From contig NZ_CP039121.1 in assembly GCF_014131735.1 (NCBI RefSeq), forward strand, positions 3,178,937 through 3,242,936: 64,000 bases of DNA. Direction: 5' to 3'. The position numbers and the translations under genes are program-made. The stretch is from Lactiplantibacillus plantarum (lineage in GTDB: Bacteria > Bacillota > Bacilli > Lactobacillales > Lactobacillaceae). Of this stretch, positions 8,304 through 16,054 are shown one piece after another (position 1 is the stretch's first letter; every line of letters begins with the position of its first letter). Below the pieces are notes generated by a model that ran no database searches, had not been told where the DNA came from, and saw only the letters and a program-made list of their open reading frames with translations.

Positions 8304-8345
8304 GCGCTCGCGTTGACTGAAAAAGTCAATGCGAGCGCTATTTTT
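8304..8345 (+). terminator. Terminator after the flavodoxin-like gene
   Basis: A 15-bp stem (GCGCTCGCGTTGACT against AGTCAATGCGAGCGC, one G-U type mismatch) with a GAAAA loop, followed by a T-run. Confidence 0.88.
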
Positions 8346-8362
8346 GGATTAGTGCTGAAGAC

Positions 8363-9250
8363 CTAATTAGCCCGTCTAATTTGACGTAGGACGTCAATGC
8401 ACCGCTGCTGATTAGCGTTAGGCAAAAAGGACTTCCGCACCGCCAGTTGCATGTAACAGTGTAATTGCTCTTGGGCAGCTAGTGGAATCCCTACAACCTG
8501 ATCACTTAGCACTACGGAATCTGCAATGACCACCCCAACACCAACGTTTTGAGCAACTAGACCTTCGACTAACGCGTTGGTAGCTGCCTCGTAGACGATT
8601 TTAGGCTGTATGTGGCCGCGCTGACAATATTGTTCTAATGCTAACCGTGGTAATGCGTGTTTAGGACGAGCGATGATAGGCACTCCTTGTAAGTCAGTTG
8701 CTCGAATCGTTTTTAAGTGACTTAATGGACTATTGACATTGGCCAAGACCTGCATCTGATGTTCCTCTAAGATGCTCACCCGTAAATCCGTGGCACGTTC
8801 TGGGACCAAAGTTGAAAAAACCGCTGCGTCTAACTTGCCTTGCCGCAAGTCAACTAACAATTGTTCTGAATCAGCAACGGTCGTTGTGACCTGGTCTAAT
8901 AAATCAACTGAGATAAATTTTTTTATCACCCGGGGAAGCCAAATACCACCCGCAACATTGGAAAATCCGAGCCGAACTTGCTGCTCATTAGCGTGATGAA
9001 CTTCCAGTGCCATCTGCGCAACGTCTTTTAAGAGTTGCTTAGACTTAATATACAAGGTCCGCCCCGCTGCCGTCGTTACTAGTTGGGCCCGATGGTTGGC
9101 CTGCGTTAGTAATACTGCTTGGTATTCTTCTTCCAATCGTCGTAAAGCTGCAGAAATAGCCGGTTGTGTGACGTGAAACTTGGTCGCCGTGGCCGTGTAA
9201 TTTCCCGTTTCAACTAATGAACAGAAGTACTTTAAATCGCGTTCATTCAC
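8363..9250 (-). CDS. LysR-family transcriptional regulator
   Basis: A regulator of about 295 residues. The N-terminal winged helix-turn-helix is clear (DLKYFCSLVETGNYTATATK, then VTQPAISAALRRLEEE). The remainder is a LysR substrate-binding domain (RLGFSNVAGGIWLP). I use the GTG at 9250, since the first in-frame TTG (9268) has no good site and the G-run GGGGG is 7 nt before the GTG. It lies downstream of, and on the same strand as, the DASS transporter. Its target is likely the transporter-flavoprotein divergon, by position only. Confidence 0.83.
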   Translation of the reverse strand: MNERDLKYFCSLVETGNYTATATKFHVTQPAISAALRRLEEEYQAVLLTQANHRAQLVTTAAGRTLYIKSKQLLKDVAQMALEVHHANEQQVRLGFSNVAGGIWLPRVIKKFISVDLLDQVTTTVADSEQLLVDLRQGKLDAAVFSTLVPERATDLRVSILEEHQMQVLANVNSPLSHLKTIRATDLQGVPIIARPKHALPRLALEQYCQRGHIQPKIVYEAATNALVEGLVAQNVGVGVVIADSVVLSDQVVGIPLAAQEQLHCYMQLAVRKSFLPNANQQRCIDVLRQIRRAN

Positions 9251-9297
9251 GTCAACGCCCCCATTCAATCTATTTAATACCTAATTTTAACACGAAA

Positions 9298-9341
9298 GAT
9301 GCGGCAAATCGTGGTCAGGATCAATCACGACTTACCGCATC
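9298..9341 (-). terminator. Terminator after the DASS transporter gene
   Basis: Inverted repeat GATGCGG...CCGCATC with an inner TCGTG...CACGA pair. It is followed on the minus strand by TTTCGTGTT and separates the transporter from lysR. Confidence 0.65.
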
Positions 9342-9359
9342 TATATTGCTCAGTTAGTC

Positions 9360-10775
9360 TTACCAAAAGCCTAATAACTTGGTCCACAGCAAGCCCCCAC
9401 CTAACCAGATGACGTTAAAAATAACCCCAATAATTGCACTCAATCGCCACCACTCCGCACTAGTCACATAGCCTGTACTTGACAATAATGCCGCGGGCCC
9501 GGCCGAGTACGGCGTCGTTGACAAGTTGATTGAACCAGCAAATGCCAATAGTAACGCCGCTAAAACATGGGGAACACCGGCACCAATGGCGATGGATAAA
9601 AAGCCAGCATATAACGCCGAAATCTGTGTTGAAACACTCGGAAACATGTAATGTAAGTAAAAATAAGCTAAAAACAGGATAATGAGCACGCTAATCCAGT
9701 TCATACCATTCAGTAAATGACCTAACGTTTTGGAAAACCATGGGAAAAAGCCTAGTGTCATTAGCTTCTTAGACATCATCATGATGATCGATAACCAGAC
9801 TAAAATATTCCAAGCAAAATGTTCATTGAGCAAATCGTTAGTCGTTAACACGCCCGTAATCAGCAAAATAACAACTGCAATAAAACTTACTTCGGTCGCA
9901 TCGATGCCAATTTTAGTCCCGATCAACCATAAAACAATCGCTAAAATAAAGGTAATTGACATAATTTTTTCACTAGCTGTCATTTTTCCAAGTGCGGCCA
10001 AACGCGTCGTTGCCCAGCGGTGCGCGTCTGGCGTTTGTTTCACCTCAGGGGGATAGACTTTATATAGTACCCATGGAATAATTAGTAGCGATAAAATACC
10101 TGGGACACAAGCAGCCATAAACCATTGCATCCAAGTTACCGTGATTCCCTGCATCTTAGCTAAACCAATAGCCACCATGTTGCCAGCTAAACCGGTCAAA
10201 AACAAGCCTGATGTAATATTATTAACTTCATATTCATTAAAAACTAGAAATGAGCCTAATTTTCGCTGTGTGCCCTGTTTCGGATCAGATCCCATTTCAC
10301 GAGAAAGATTATCAATAATGGGATACATAATCCCGTTGACCCGCGCATTATTGCTAGGAATACCAATCGCCAATACGGCATCAACAAAGGATAAGGCGTA
10401 TGCTAAGCTCAGCGTGCGCTTGCCAAATAAACTGACAAACAGATAGGCGATCCGCTTGCCAAGTCCTGATTTAATAAAACCAGCAGCCATGAACATGCAC
10501 ATGGCAACCATCCACGCCGTCGAATTACCAAAACCAGTAGCGACTTCGTCCATCGTAAAAACACCCGTTAACGTCGCAACAACAATCCCAATCAGCGTGA
10601 CGGCCATCATCGGTAATGGCTTGGTAATACAAGCAATAATCGTTGCCACAAAAATTGCAAATAAGTGCCACGCCATAATACTAATTGCTACTGGTCGTAG
10701 TGGCGTAACTAGCCATAACCCAATTCCAAAAATTAGCGGTAACAGAAAGCCCTTCCATTTTATTTCACTCAACAT
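9360..10775 (-). CDS. DASS-family (SLC13-type) carboxylate transporter
   Basis: An integral membrane protein of about 471 residues with 11-12 hydrophobic segments, of the divalent anion:Na+ symporter family that includes CitT and TtdT-like carboxylate exchangers. Typical elements are GNSTAWMVAMCMFMAAG and the SNNARVNGIMYPI block (the repeated S-N-A/T loop), with a second loop STTPYSAGPAALL near the C-terminus. Likely substrates are malate, fumarate, citrate or related acids. ATG 10775 is preferred: AGGAGGAA is 8 nt upstream, whereas the GTG at 10781 is too close. It is divergent from a fumarate reductase-like flavoprotein, which suggests import of the electron acceptor or export of the product. 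Confidence 0.85.
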   Translation of the reverse strand: MLSEIKWKGFLLPLIFGIGLWLVTPLRPVAISIMAWHLFAIFVATIIACITKPLPMMAVTLIGIVVATLTGVFTMDEVATGFGNSTAWMVAMCMFMAAGFIKSGLGKRIAYLFVSLFGKRTLSLAYALSFVDAVLAIGIPSNNARVNGIMYPIIDNLSREMGSDPKQGTQRKLGSFLVFNEYEVNNITSGLFLTGLAGNMVAIGLAKMQGITVTWMQWFMAACVPGILSLLIIPWVLYKVYPPEVKQTPDAHRWATTRLAALGKMTASEKIMSITFILAIVLWLIGTKIGIDATEVSFIAVVILLITGVLTTNDLLNEHFAWNILVWLSIIMMMSKKLMTLGFFPWFSKTLGHLLNGMNWISVLIILFLAYFYLHYMFPSVSTQISALYAGFLSIAIGAGVPHVLAALLLAFAGSINLSTTPYSAGPAALLSSTGYVTSAEWWRLSAIIGVIFNVIWLGGGLLWTKLLGFW

Positions 10776-10828
10776 CTGCACTTCCTCCTAATCTTCATAT
10801 AATTGTTAAGATTTTCACATATCTTGCC

Positions 10829-10842
10829 ATTAACGGTTGTTT
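10829..10842. repeat. 14-bp direct repeat, copy 1, in the transporter/flavoprotein divergent promoter
   Basis: ATTAACGGTTGTTT occurs here and again, exactly, at 11146-11159. This copy is 54 nt upstream of the transporter start. It also overlaps a small hairpin (AACGG...CCGTT, then T-run). The two copies flank the 465-bp divergent region, which holds no gene, and would suit a shared regulator. Confidence 0.5.
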
Positions 10843-11145
10843 GCCGTTTTTCAATATCACCATAACTTAATTTATAAGTCTGTCAATTTAAATTTAGTTG
10901 TAGTTGCTTGAGGTGTCGCAATAAAACCCGTTATATACAGCCTACAGGGACCTGTTTGCGATTAAAAATACCTGAAATTATCATAGCGACTAGTGCCTTT
11001 TATCGGACACTTTTATAAATAGAATTTATAAAAAGCTAAAATAAAGTTTGCCACTTGCTTAATTCTCACTAAAGTTTCGACAACCCGTCAAATTAATCAC
11101 AGCTTGTTATCCTTGTCACAATAGCATTCTGTTGGCTTCGTTAAA

Positions 11146-11159
11146 ATTAACGGTTGTTT
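11146..11159. repeat. 14-bp direct repeat, copy 2, upstream of the flavoprotein gene
   Basis: Second exact copy of ATTAACGGTTGTTT, 81 nt upstream of the flavoprotein ATG and 21 nt before a cre site. Same orientation as copy 1, 317 bp apart. Confidence 0.5.
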
Positions 11160-11180
11160 TTTCTAGGTAACTATTTATAT

Positions 11181-11194
11181 TGAAAGCGTAAACA
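11181..11194 (+). promoter_or_regulatory. Cre (CcpA) site upstream of the flavoprotein reductase
   Basis: TGAAAGCGTAAACA matches the cre consensus TGWAANCGNTNWCA at 13 of 14 positions and lies 46 nt upstream of the start codon, so glucose repression of this reductase is likely. Confidence 0.65.
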
Positions 11195-11240
11195 ATCCGT
11201 GTACTTATCCAACTAAAAAACTAATAAAGGAATGTTAATT

Positions 11241-13610
11241 ATGAAATATATTGCCTTGATTGGTACGGCGGCACAACAGTCTTACAACCGTGAATTATTA
11301 CAATTTATGAAGCATCATTTTAGTCAACGGGCTACCATTGACGTTAATGAAATTACAGGGATTCCCCTTTTTAATGAACCAACTCAAAATCATATCCCGG
11401 CGACCGTTCAAGCCTTAAATGATAAAATTAGCCAGGCCGATGGGGTGATCATCGGGGTACCCGAATACGATCATGCCATTCCGGCCGCACTCAAGAACGT
11501 TATTGAATGGCTTTCTTACCAGCTCCACCCCTTTGCTAATAAACCGGTCATGTTAGTTGGTACTTCCCTTGGCGTACAGGGGACGTGCCGTGCTCAAGGT
11601 GACTTACGCAATATTCTCAATGCGCCCGGAGTTGATGCTCAGGTACTCCCTGGCAATGAATACATGTTAAGCTACGCTGCTAAAGCCTTTGATCAGAATG
11701 GTCAAATGACCGATGCCCCTTCTATCAAGTTCTTGGAACGGTGCTTCGATAACTTTGAAAAATACGTTAAGGCACTCAACGGCACGCCCGCGCTCAATGT
11801 GAACTGGCACGGTAACTACGACGTTATCGTTTTAGGCTTTGGTGGTGCCGGTGCTTCAGCGGCTCGTTTTGCTGCTGATAATGGTGCCCACGTACTAGTA
11901 GTTGATGCGGCACCATTTGGCCGTGAAGGTGGCAACACCCGCTACTCCGCCCAACACGTCGTTACGGGTGAAAGCTTAGATAAACTAACCGCTTATTATC
12001 AAGCACTGGGCGCGCCATTCAGTACCCCTACTAAGACACTCAACGCCTATTTAAGCGGTATGAGTAAAATTCCAGCATATTTTGAAAAATATCTGGGGAT
12101 TAAAGCCGTTAGTTGGAAACATGATATTAAACCCGGTGATGCCGTTGCCATCAAGAAAACCATGGCGGAATACCCAGAACTAGCCGGAAGTGATACGATT
12201 GACTTTGCCCTCGTTCACAAACGTGATAAAGACGCTGCATTATGGAAACTACTCCGGCAAAAAGTCCTTGAACGAGCTGACAATATTGACGTTTGGTTGG
12301 ACTCACGGGCACAACATTTGATCCAAGATCCTAATACTAAAGTGATCCAAGGGGTCCAAATCAAACGGGGCGAACGACTGCTTAATATCCATGCCAATAA
12401 TGGCGTCGTTTTAGCTATGGGTGGTTTTGAAAACAATCCTGAGTTAAAGCAAACCTACTTGCACAGTGATAATCTGACACCACTTGGGACGCTCTATAAC
12501 CGCGGTGATGGTATCAAAATGGCTCAAGAAGTTGATGCCAAAATGTGGCACATGACCAATTATGAATCTCACGGTATCTTACCTGGAATCACCTTCAAAG
12601 AAGACGCCAATGAACGGGGCCGTCAAATTGAACACTGGCCTTTATTAAAGAACGGTAGTATTTTCGTTATCGCTGATGATGGGACACGCTACTTCCAAGA
12701 AGACGCTAAGCACCGTCACGGACACGTTTACACACATGGCTCTTGGCTAATCCCAATGAATAATCAGCACCCCTACTTAATTTTTGATCAAACCCAGTAC
12801 GATGCCTTCAAACAAGAAGAAAGTCAGGCTGGTCAGTTACCGTATCCGAAATTCATGACCAAACTCGTTTCCGCGCCAACGATTGCACAATTGGCCGCCA
12901 AATTGGGAGTTCCTGCTAATAATCTACAACAGACGGTAACTGACTTTAATCACTACACAGAAGTGGGACGTGATTTTGAATTTGATCGTGATCCGCAAAC
13001 GATGCGTCAACTGGACGATGGCCCTTACTATGCCATTGCTACGACCAATGACGTCCTCAACACGCAAGGGGGGCCACAACGCAATGAAAATGCCCAAATT
13101 CTCAACGTCAATGACGAACCTATTCCACACTTGTTCGGCGCTGGTGAATTAGGCGGTATCGTTGCAAACTGCTATCAAGGTGGTGGTAATTTAGCCGAAT
13201 GTTTGATCTTTGGTAAGTTAGCCGGTGAAAACGCTGCTCGTCCAAAGGTAGATAGTGAATCTGTCACCGCCAACGAAGCCAACGGAATTAATGACCTTGT
13301 TGATGGCGAAACAGCATCTAATGTTAAACTGGCCGCTGATCAATATCTCGGCAGTTCTAATGCCGGGCTAGGTGGCAAAGTTATTGTGCGTGTGACTTAC
13401 AACGACCATAAAATTCAAGCAGTCGATGTTATTCAACACCATGAAAGTGAAGATGTTGGTTTAACCGCTATCGATCAAATTCCACAAGAAATTGTGGCAG
13501 CCAACTCCACTAGCGTTGACGCCGTTTCAGGTGCCTCTGCATCTAGCCGAGCTATTAAAGAAGCGGTCCAAAATGCGCTGAAACAAGTCAAAGATTCAGT
13601 CACGAATTAA
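11241..13610 (+). CDS. Three-domain flavoprotein reductase (FMN_red + fumarate reductase-type FAD domain + FMN-binding domain)
   Basis: A 789-residue soluble enzyme. Residues 1-175 form an NADPH-dependent FMN reductase domain (VGTSLGVQGTCRAQGDLRNIL). A dinucleotide fold begins near 193 (YDVIVLGFGGAGASAA) and leads into a FAD_binding_2 fumarate reductase-like domain to about 660. The last 85 residues are an FMN_bind domain with DAVSGAS near 761, the motif at which ApbE attaches FMN covalently. It should reduce an unsaturated acid with NAD(P)H electrons. Two fumarate-reductase catalytic blocks look altered (VLNTQGG where HHTMGG is usual; CYQGGGN where NRLGGN is usual), so fumarate may not be the substrate. 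ATG 11241 is chosen because AAAGGA directly abuts the upstream ATG at 11232. Confidence 0.85.
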   Translation: MKYIALIGTAAQQSYNRELLQFMKHHFSQRATIDVNEITGIPLFNEPTQNHIPATVQALNDKISQADGVIIGVPEYDHAIPAALKNVIEWLSYQLHPFANKPVMLVGTSLGVQGTCRAQGDLRNILNAPGVDAQVLPGNEYMLSYAAKAFDQNGQMTDAPSIKFLERCFDNFEKYVKALNGTPALNVNWHGNYDVIVLGFGGAGASAARFAADNGAHVLVVDAAPFGREGGNTRYSAQHVVTGESLDKLTAYYQALGAPFSTPTKTLNAYLSGMSKIPAYFEKYLGIKAVSWKHDIKPGDAVAIKKTMAEYPELAGSDTIDFALVHKRDKDAALWKLLRQKVLERADNIDVWLDSRAQHLIQDPNTKVIQGVQIKRGERLLNIHANNGVVLAMGGFENNPELKQTYLHSDNLTPLGTLYNRGDGIKMAQEVDAKMWHMTNYESHGILPGITFKEDANERGRQIEHWPLLKNGSIFVIADDGTRYFQEDAKHRHGHVYTHGSWLIPMNNQHPYLIFDQTQYDAFKQEESQAGQLPYPKFMTKLVSAPTIAQLAAKLGVPANNLQQTVTDFNHYTEVGRDFEFDRDPQTMRQLDDGPYYAIATTNDVLNTQGGPQRNENAQILNVNDEPIPHLFGAGELGGIVANCYQGGGNLAECLIFGKLAGENAARPKVDSESVTANEANGINDLVDGETASNVKLAADQYLGSSNAGLGGKVIVRVTYNDHKIQAVDVIQHHESEDVGLTAIDQIPQEIVAANSTSVDAVSGASASSRAIKEAVQNALKQVKDSVTN

Positions 13611-13639
13611 GCACAATTCAAAGCGAATATGTATTTGAG

Positions 13640-13675
13640 AACATCACGTAACTCACGAGTTGCGTGATGTTTTAG
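13640..13675 (+). terminator. Terminator after the flavoprotein reductase
   Basis: AACATCACGTAACTC pairs with GAGTTGCGTGATGTT (one bulge/mismatch) and is followed by TTT, 30 nt past the stop codon. Confidence 0.8.
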
Positions 13676-13689
13676 TGTCCCGTGGCGAA

Positions 13690-13705
13690 AGTTTCACGTG
13701 AAACA
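13690..13705. promoter_or_regulatory. parS site 2 (ParB-binding)
   Basis: AGTTTCACGTGAAACA, 15 of 16 positions of the parS consensus with an intact GTTTCACGTGAAAC core. Intergenic, between the flavoprotein terminator and the FusB-like promoter. Confidence 0.8.
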
Positions 13706-13776
13706 TTTTAGGACTTACGGTATTTGATTTCCAAATATAAGTTATGCAAGGTGCCTATCAAAACAGACACCATCTA

Positions 13777-13805
13777 TTGCCAAAATCAACAACATCCGTT
13801 ATACT
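13777..13805 (+). promoter_or_regulatory. Promoter of the FusB-like gene and its leader
   Basis: TTGCCA (13777-13782) and TATACT (13800-13805) separated by exactly 17 bp. Transcription would begin near 13812, giving a leader of about 145 nt before the main start codon. A TGTGGC/GCCACA hairpin (13815-13834) immediately precedes the leader ribosome site. Confidence 0.7.
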
Positions 13806-13850
13806 GTTTATCGCTGTGGCTATAATCGGCCACAAATAAGGAGATGATTA

Positions 13851-13895
13851 ATGATGATGGCATCATTATCTGTACGCAAAAGTGCTGCTCGTTAG
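13851..13895 (+). CDS. Leader peptide of the FusB-like gene (14 residues)
   Basis: AAGGAG at 13838-13843 stands 7 nt before ATG 13851 and starts the frame MMMASLSVRKSAAR, ending in TAG at 13893-13895. The main gene starts 62 nt later, in a different frame. The 3' end of the leader frame is part of a set of mutually exclusive hairpins that control the ribosome site of the main gene (see the attenuator entry). Leader peptides of this size precede erm, cat and related ribosome-protection genes. An alternative is that the ATG at 13844 is used in frame with the main gene, but it touches the ribosome site and gives a cysteine-rich extension unlike the family. Confidence 0.6.
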   Translation: MMMASLSVRKSAAR

Positions 13896-13950
13896 CGACA
13901 CTTTTCGACAGAACCTTTCAGAGAAGTGTCTGGTTTGAATCTGAAAGGAA
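13878..13950 (+). promoter_or_regulatory. Candidate translational attenuator before the FusB-like gene
   Basis: Four pairing segments are visible. 1: AAAAGTG (13878-13884, within the leader ORF) pairs with 2: CACTTTT (13899-13905). 3: CCTTTCAGA (13914-13922) pairs with 4: TCTGAAAGG (13940-13948), which contains the Shine-Dalgarno of the main gene. In the alternative fold GACACTTTTC (13897-13906) pairs with GAGAAGTGTC (13921-13930), excluding both other hairpins and freeing the ribosome site. A ribosome stalled in the leader would favour that open form. No T-run follows, so control would be translational rather than by termination. This is inference from base pairing only. Confidence 0.6.
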
Positions 13951-13957
13951 TTATATT

Positions 13958-14605
13958 ATGCAACCGACAATTACCACCTATCAATACAGTTATATTACTC
14001 AGCAAGTCAATCAGTTAATTAGCGCCGAGCTCGCCGTAAACGATCTTCAAATTAGAGCCGTCGTACGGGCACAAGCTATCGAGCGGATTACACCACTGCT
14101 TCCTAGTGACGATCCAATCACCGCTAATTTCTTGTCCCATTTGCAAACGGACCGGCTAACCCGTGCCAAGGCCCCTCAACTACTAGAAACGCTAATTCCG
14201 CTAATTATTCCGTTTCCATCCTTGACGACAAAGCAACTAAGCAAGTTGTTTCGCAAGGTCAAAAAGTTGAAGCAGCCTGTATGGTCACAATTAGCATTAC
14301 ACGAATTGACTTACCTAGGTTGGAATGATGGTGGTAACCAGAAAAAGTATTTAGTAATCCCGGATCATGATCGTCTCATTGGTATCCAGGGAGATCTAGC
14401 ACCACAAACAGTCAAGGGCGTCTGTGCCATTTGCCAAACAATTGGCAACGTCGCACTCTTTATGTCGACAACCAAGTCATCTGGTCTCGGACCTTACACG
14501 CGTAACGGCAATTACATTTGTCGTGACAGTAATCAGTGTAATCGACAATTGACCGACCCGCAGGCTTTAGCTGACTTTTTAGCAGTTGTCCGTCCAAAAC
14601 GATAA
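13958..14605 (+). CDS. FusB-family elongation factor G-binding protein
   Basis: A 215-residue protein with the two-part FusB/FBP architecture: an all-helical N-terminal half, then a treble-clef zinc finger. The zinc ligands are visible as GVCAIC (two Cys) and YICRDSNQC (two Cys) with the conserved GNYICRDSNQCN signature. FusB and FusC bind EF-G and free it from ribosomes stalled by fusidic acid; chromosomal relatives in lactobacilli are often annotated as EF-G- or fibronectin-binding proteins. ATG 13958 has AAAGGA 7 nt upstream, inside a potential sequestering hairpin. It is monocistronic and ends at a strong terminator shared with the convergent PTPS-type gene. Confidence 0.85.
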   Translation: MQPTITTYQYSYITQQVNQLISAELAVNDLQIRAVVRAQAIERITPLLPSDDPITANFLSHLQTDRLTRAKAPQLLETLIPLIIPFPSLTTKQLSKLFRKVKKLKQPVWSQLALHELTYLGWNDGGNQKKYLVIPDHDRLIGIQGDLAPQTVKGVCAICQTIGNVALFMSTTKSSGLGPYTRNGNYICRDSNQCNRQLTDPQALADFLAVVRPKR

Positions 14606-14619
14606 TTAAATAAAAATCA

Positions 14620-14660
14620 GGGCCACCAAGAACAGCTGCAACTGTCGTTCTTGGTGGCCC
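14620..14660. terminator. Bidirectional terminator (FusB-like / PTPS-like)
   Basis: A perfect 14-bp stem GGGCCACCAAGAAC / GTTCTTGGTGGCCC with a 13-nt loop between two convergent genes. Confidence 0.85.
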
Positions 14661-14671
14661 CTTCATTAATC

Positions 14672-15040
14672 TTATTCGGTGACACTAATACAATAAGCGC
14701 GTGTTGGCGAATCACTAACTTCAATTCGCAACAGTTGCGCCCCGTTGTCTCGCAATGTCTTATCAATCTTGGTAAACAAATACTCCGTGACATTTTCCAC
14801 AGTTGGATTAACGGTTTTAAATTCAGGTAAGTCGTTCAAAAATTTACCTGACAATTCATCCAACGCTTGATGCAAATTTTTTTCAATATCATAAAAAGCA
14901 ACCATCGCATCAACCGTGTGCAATTCACAAACAATTTCCCACGTGTGCGTGTGCTTTTTTCCGGAGCCAGTTGCCCACCGCACCGCATGGCTAGCGTTGA
15001 CATAGGACTTAATTTTGTACGTTCGTTGTTTAGTCGTCAT
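14672..15040 (-). CDS. PTPS/QueD-family protein with altered active site
   Basis: A 122-residue protein of the 6-pyruvoyl-tetrahydropterin synthase / 6-carboxytetrahydropterin synthase fold. Zinc-ligand candidates are the His of NASHAVRW and the two in KKHTHTWEI (usual form LHGHNY/W). The pterin-binding block PTVENVTEYLF is intact. The catalytic Cys normally found a few residues before HGH is missing (sequence ATGSGKKHTH). The C-terminal catalytic Glu position reads VSDSPTRAY. It may therefore not perform the standard QueD reaction. GGGGAGG lies 7 nt before the ATG. No other queuosine or folate gene is near. Confidence 0.75.
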   Translation of the reverse strand: MTTKQRTYKIKSYVNASHAVRWATGSGKKHTHTWEIVCELHTVDAMVAFYDIEKNLHQALDELSGKFLNDLPEFKTVNPTVENVTEYLFTKIDKTLRDNGAQLLRIEVSDSPTRAYCISVTE

Positions 15041-15154
15041 TGCCCAGCCTCCCCTATCAGGTTCAAGTTACCCTCCATCTTAGATGAAACGGTGTCAGTT
15101 GGCAATAGTGTCTGCTGGTAAACAGCTGGTTTCTGCTGCAAAAGTGAGTCTAAA

Positions 15155-15805
15155 TTAGTTGATGATGTGCAAGACTTGCGGCGTAGCAACTCGGTCAGTT
15201 CGAAATTGATTTAACGGTTTTTCAGGTTTCTCATAGCCTAAAGCAATCCCCATCGCCACTACTTTATCTGCAGGCATCCCGAGTGCGTTTCGTACAATGG
15301 CCGGATATTTAACCAGTTCATAAGATGGTACTGACTGTACTCCGCGAGCAGTTGCGGCTAACATTAACGTCTGCGAAAAAGCGCCTAAATCATAGATTGA
15401 CCAACTATTAGGGTTAGCGTCGAGCACGAGATAGGCAATCGCCGGTGCGCGATAAAGATTAGCACGACTATCCCAATAAGTGGTCGGGTCTGAGTCGATC
15501 ACGGGCCGAAAAGTTCCGACCCAGTGCCCCATATTTTGGCTAGAAAACGCCGAAAAATCACCCCGGTGTACTTTGGCGAGATCAGCGTCTTCCGTAATCC
15601 CTTGCTCAGCGGCAGTAGCATAGTGTTGCTTAATATTAGTTAGTGCGTGCCCCGTTGCAATATAGACTTGCCATGGTTGTGAATTACCCCACGAGGGGGT
15701 TTGCTGAGCATCTGTAACAATCGTTGTTAATAACTGTGGCTCAATAGGGTCGTCTTTAAAAGCCCGGACTGAATGCCGGGTGTGAATCGCTTTAATTGTT
15801 TCCAT
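15155..15805 (-). CDS. Nitroreductase family protein
   Basis: A 216-residue FMN oxidoreductase. The opening METIKAIHTRHSVRAFKDD is the FMN-phosphate block, TPSWGNSQPWQVYIATG is the second conserved block, and the C-terminus has VVAMGIALGYEKPEKPLNQF. Not closely alike to the nitroreductase at 4369; this one belongs to the longer NfnB-like group. GGAG precedes the ATG by 10 nt. It is downstream of the UDG-type gene, from which it is separated by a terminator, and is probably a single gene. Natural substrate unknown. Confidence 0.85.
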   Translation of the reverse strand: METIKAIHTRHSVRAFKDDPIEPQLLTTIVTDAQQTPSWGNSQPWQVYIATGHALTNIKQHYATAAEQGITEDADLAKVHRGDFSAFSSQNMGHWVGTFRPVIDSDPTTYWDSRANLYRAPAIAYLVLDANPNSWSIYDLGAFSQTLMLAATARGVQSVPSYELVKYPAIVRNALGMPADKVVAMGIALGYEKPEKPLNQFRTDRVATPQVLHIIN

Positions 15806-15933
15806 GAATTTTTAGCTCCTATATTTTAAATAGTGATGAACAAAGAGAATAAATATCATTATAAAAGATAGAACTATCTTTTTCAAGTGAGAAAGCTTGG
15901 CTAGCTAAGCGCATCGTCATAAACCAGTAAACT

Positions 15934-15982
15934 AAAAACGTGGTAATACCGAGCCATTCATGCTCAGTATTACCACGTTTTT
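15934..15982 (-). terminator. Terminator after the UDG-type gene
   Basis: A 16-bp perfect stem AAAAACGTGGTAATAC / GTATTACCACGTTTTT with an inner GAGC/GCTC pair. Lies 72 nt past the UDG-type stop and upstream of the nitroreductase. Confidence 0.8.
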
Positions 15983-16054
15983 AACCAAATCAGGCCCTTA
16001 AAAGTTACAGTCAACAAGCTATGAACACTGGCCTTAACAAGGCTGTCGTAGACC

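Noticed and set aside
9165..9180. TGTGTGACGTGAAACT in the lysR gene, resembling parS
   Set aside because: Three mismatches including two in the symmetric core; coding constraint explains it.
9730..10791. Plus-strand frames of 101-111 codons opposite the DASS transporter
   Set aside because: Antisense shadows of a hydrophobic gene; no ribosome sites or recognisable motifs.
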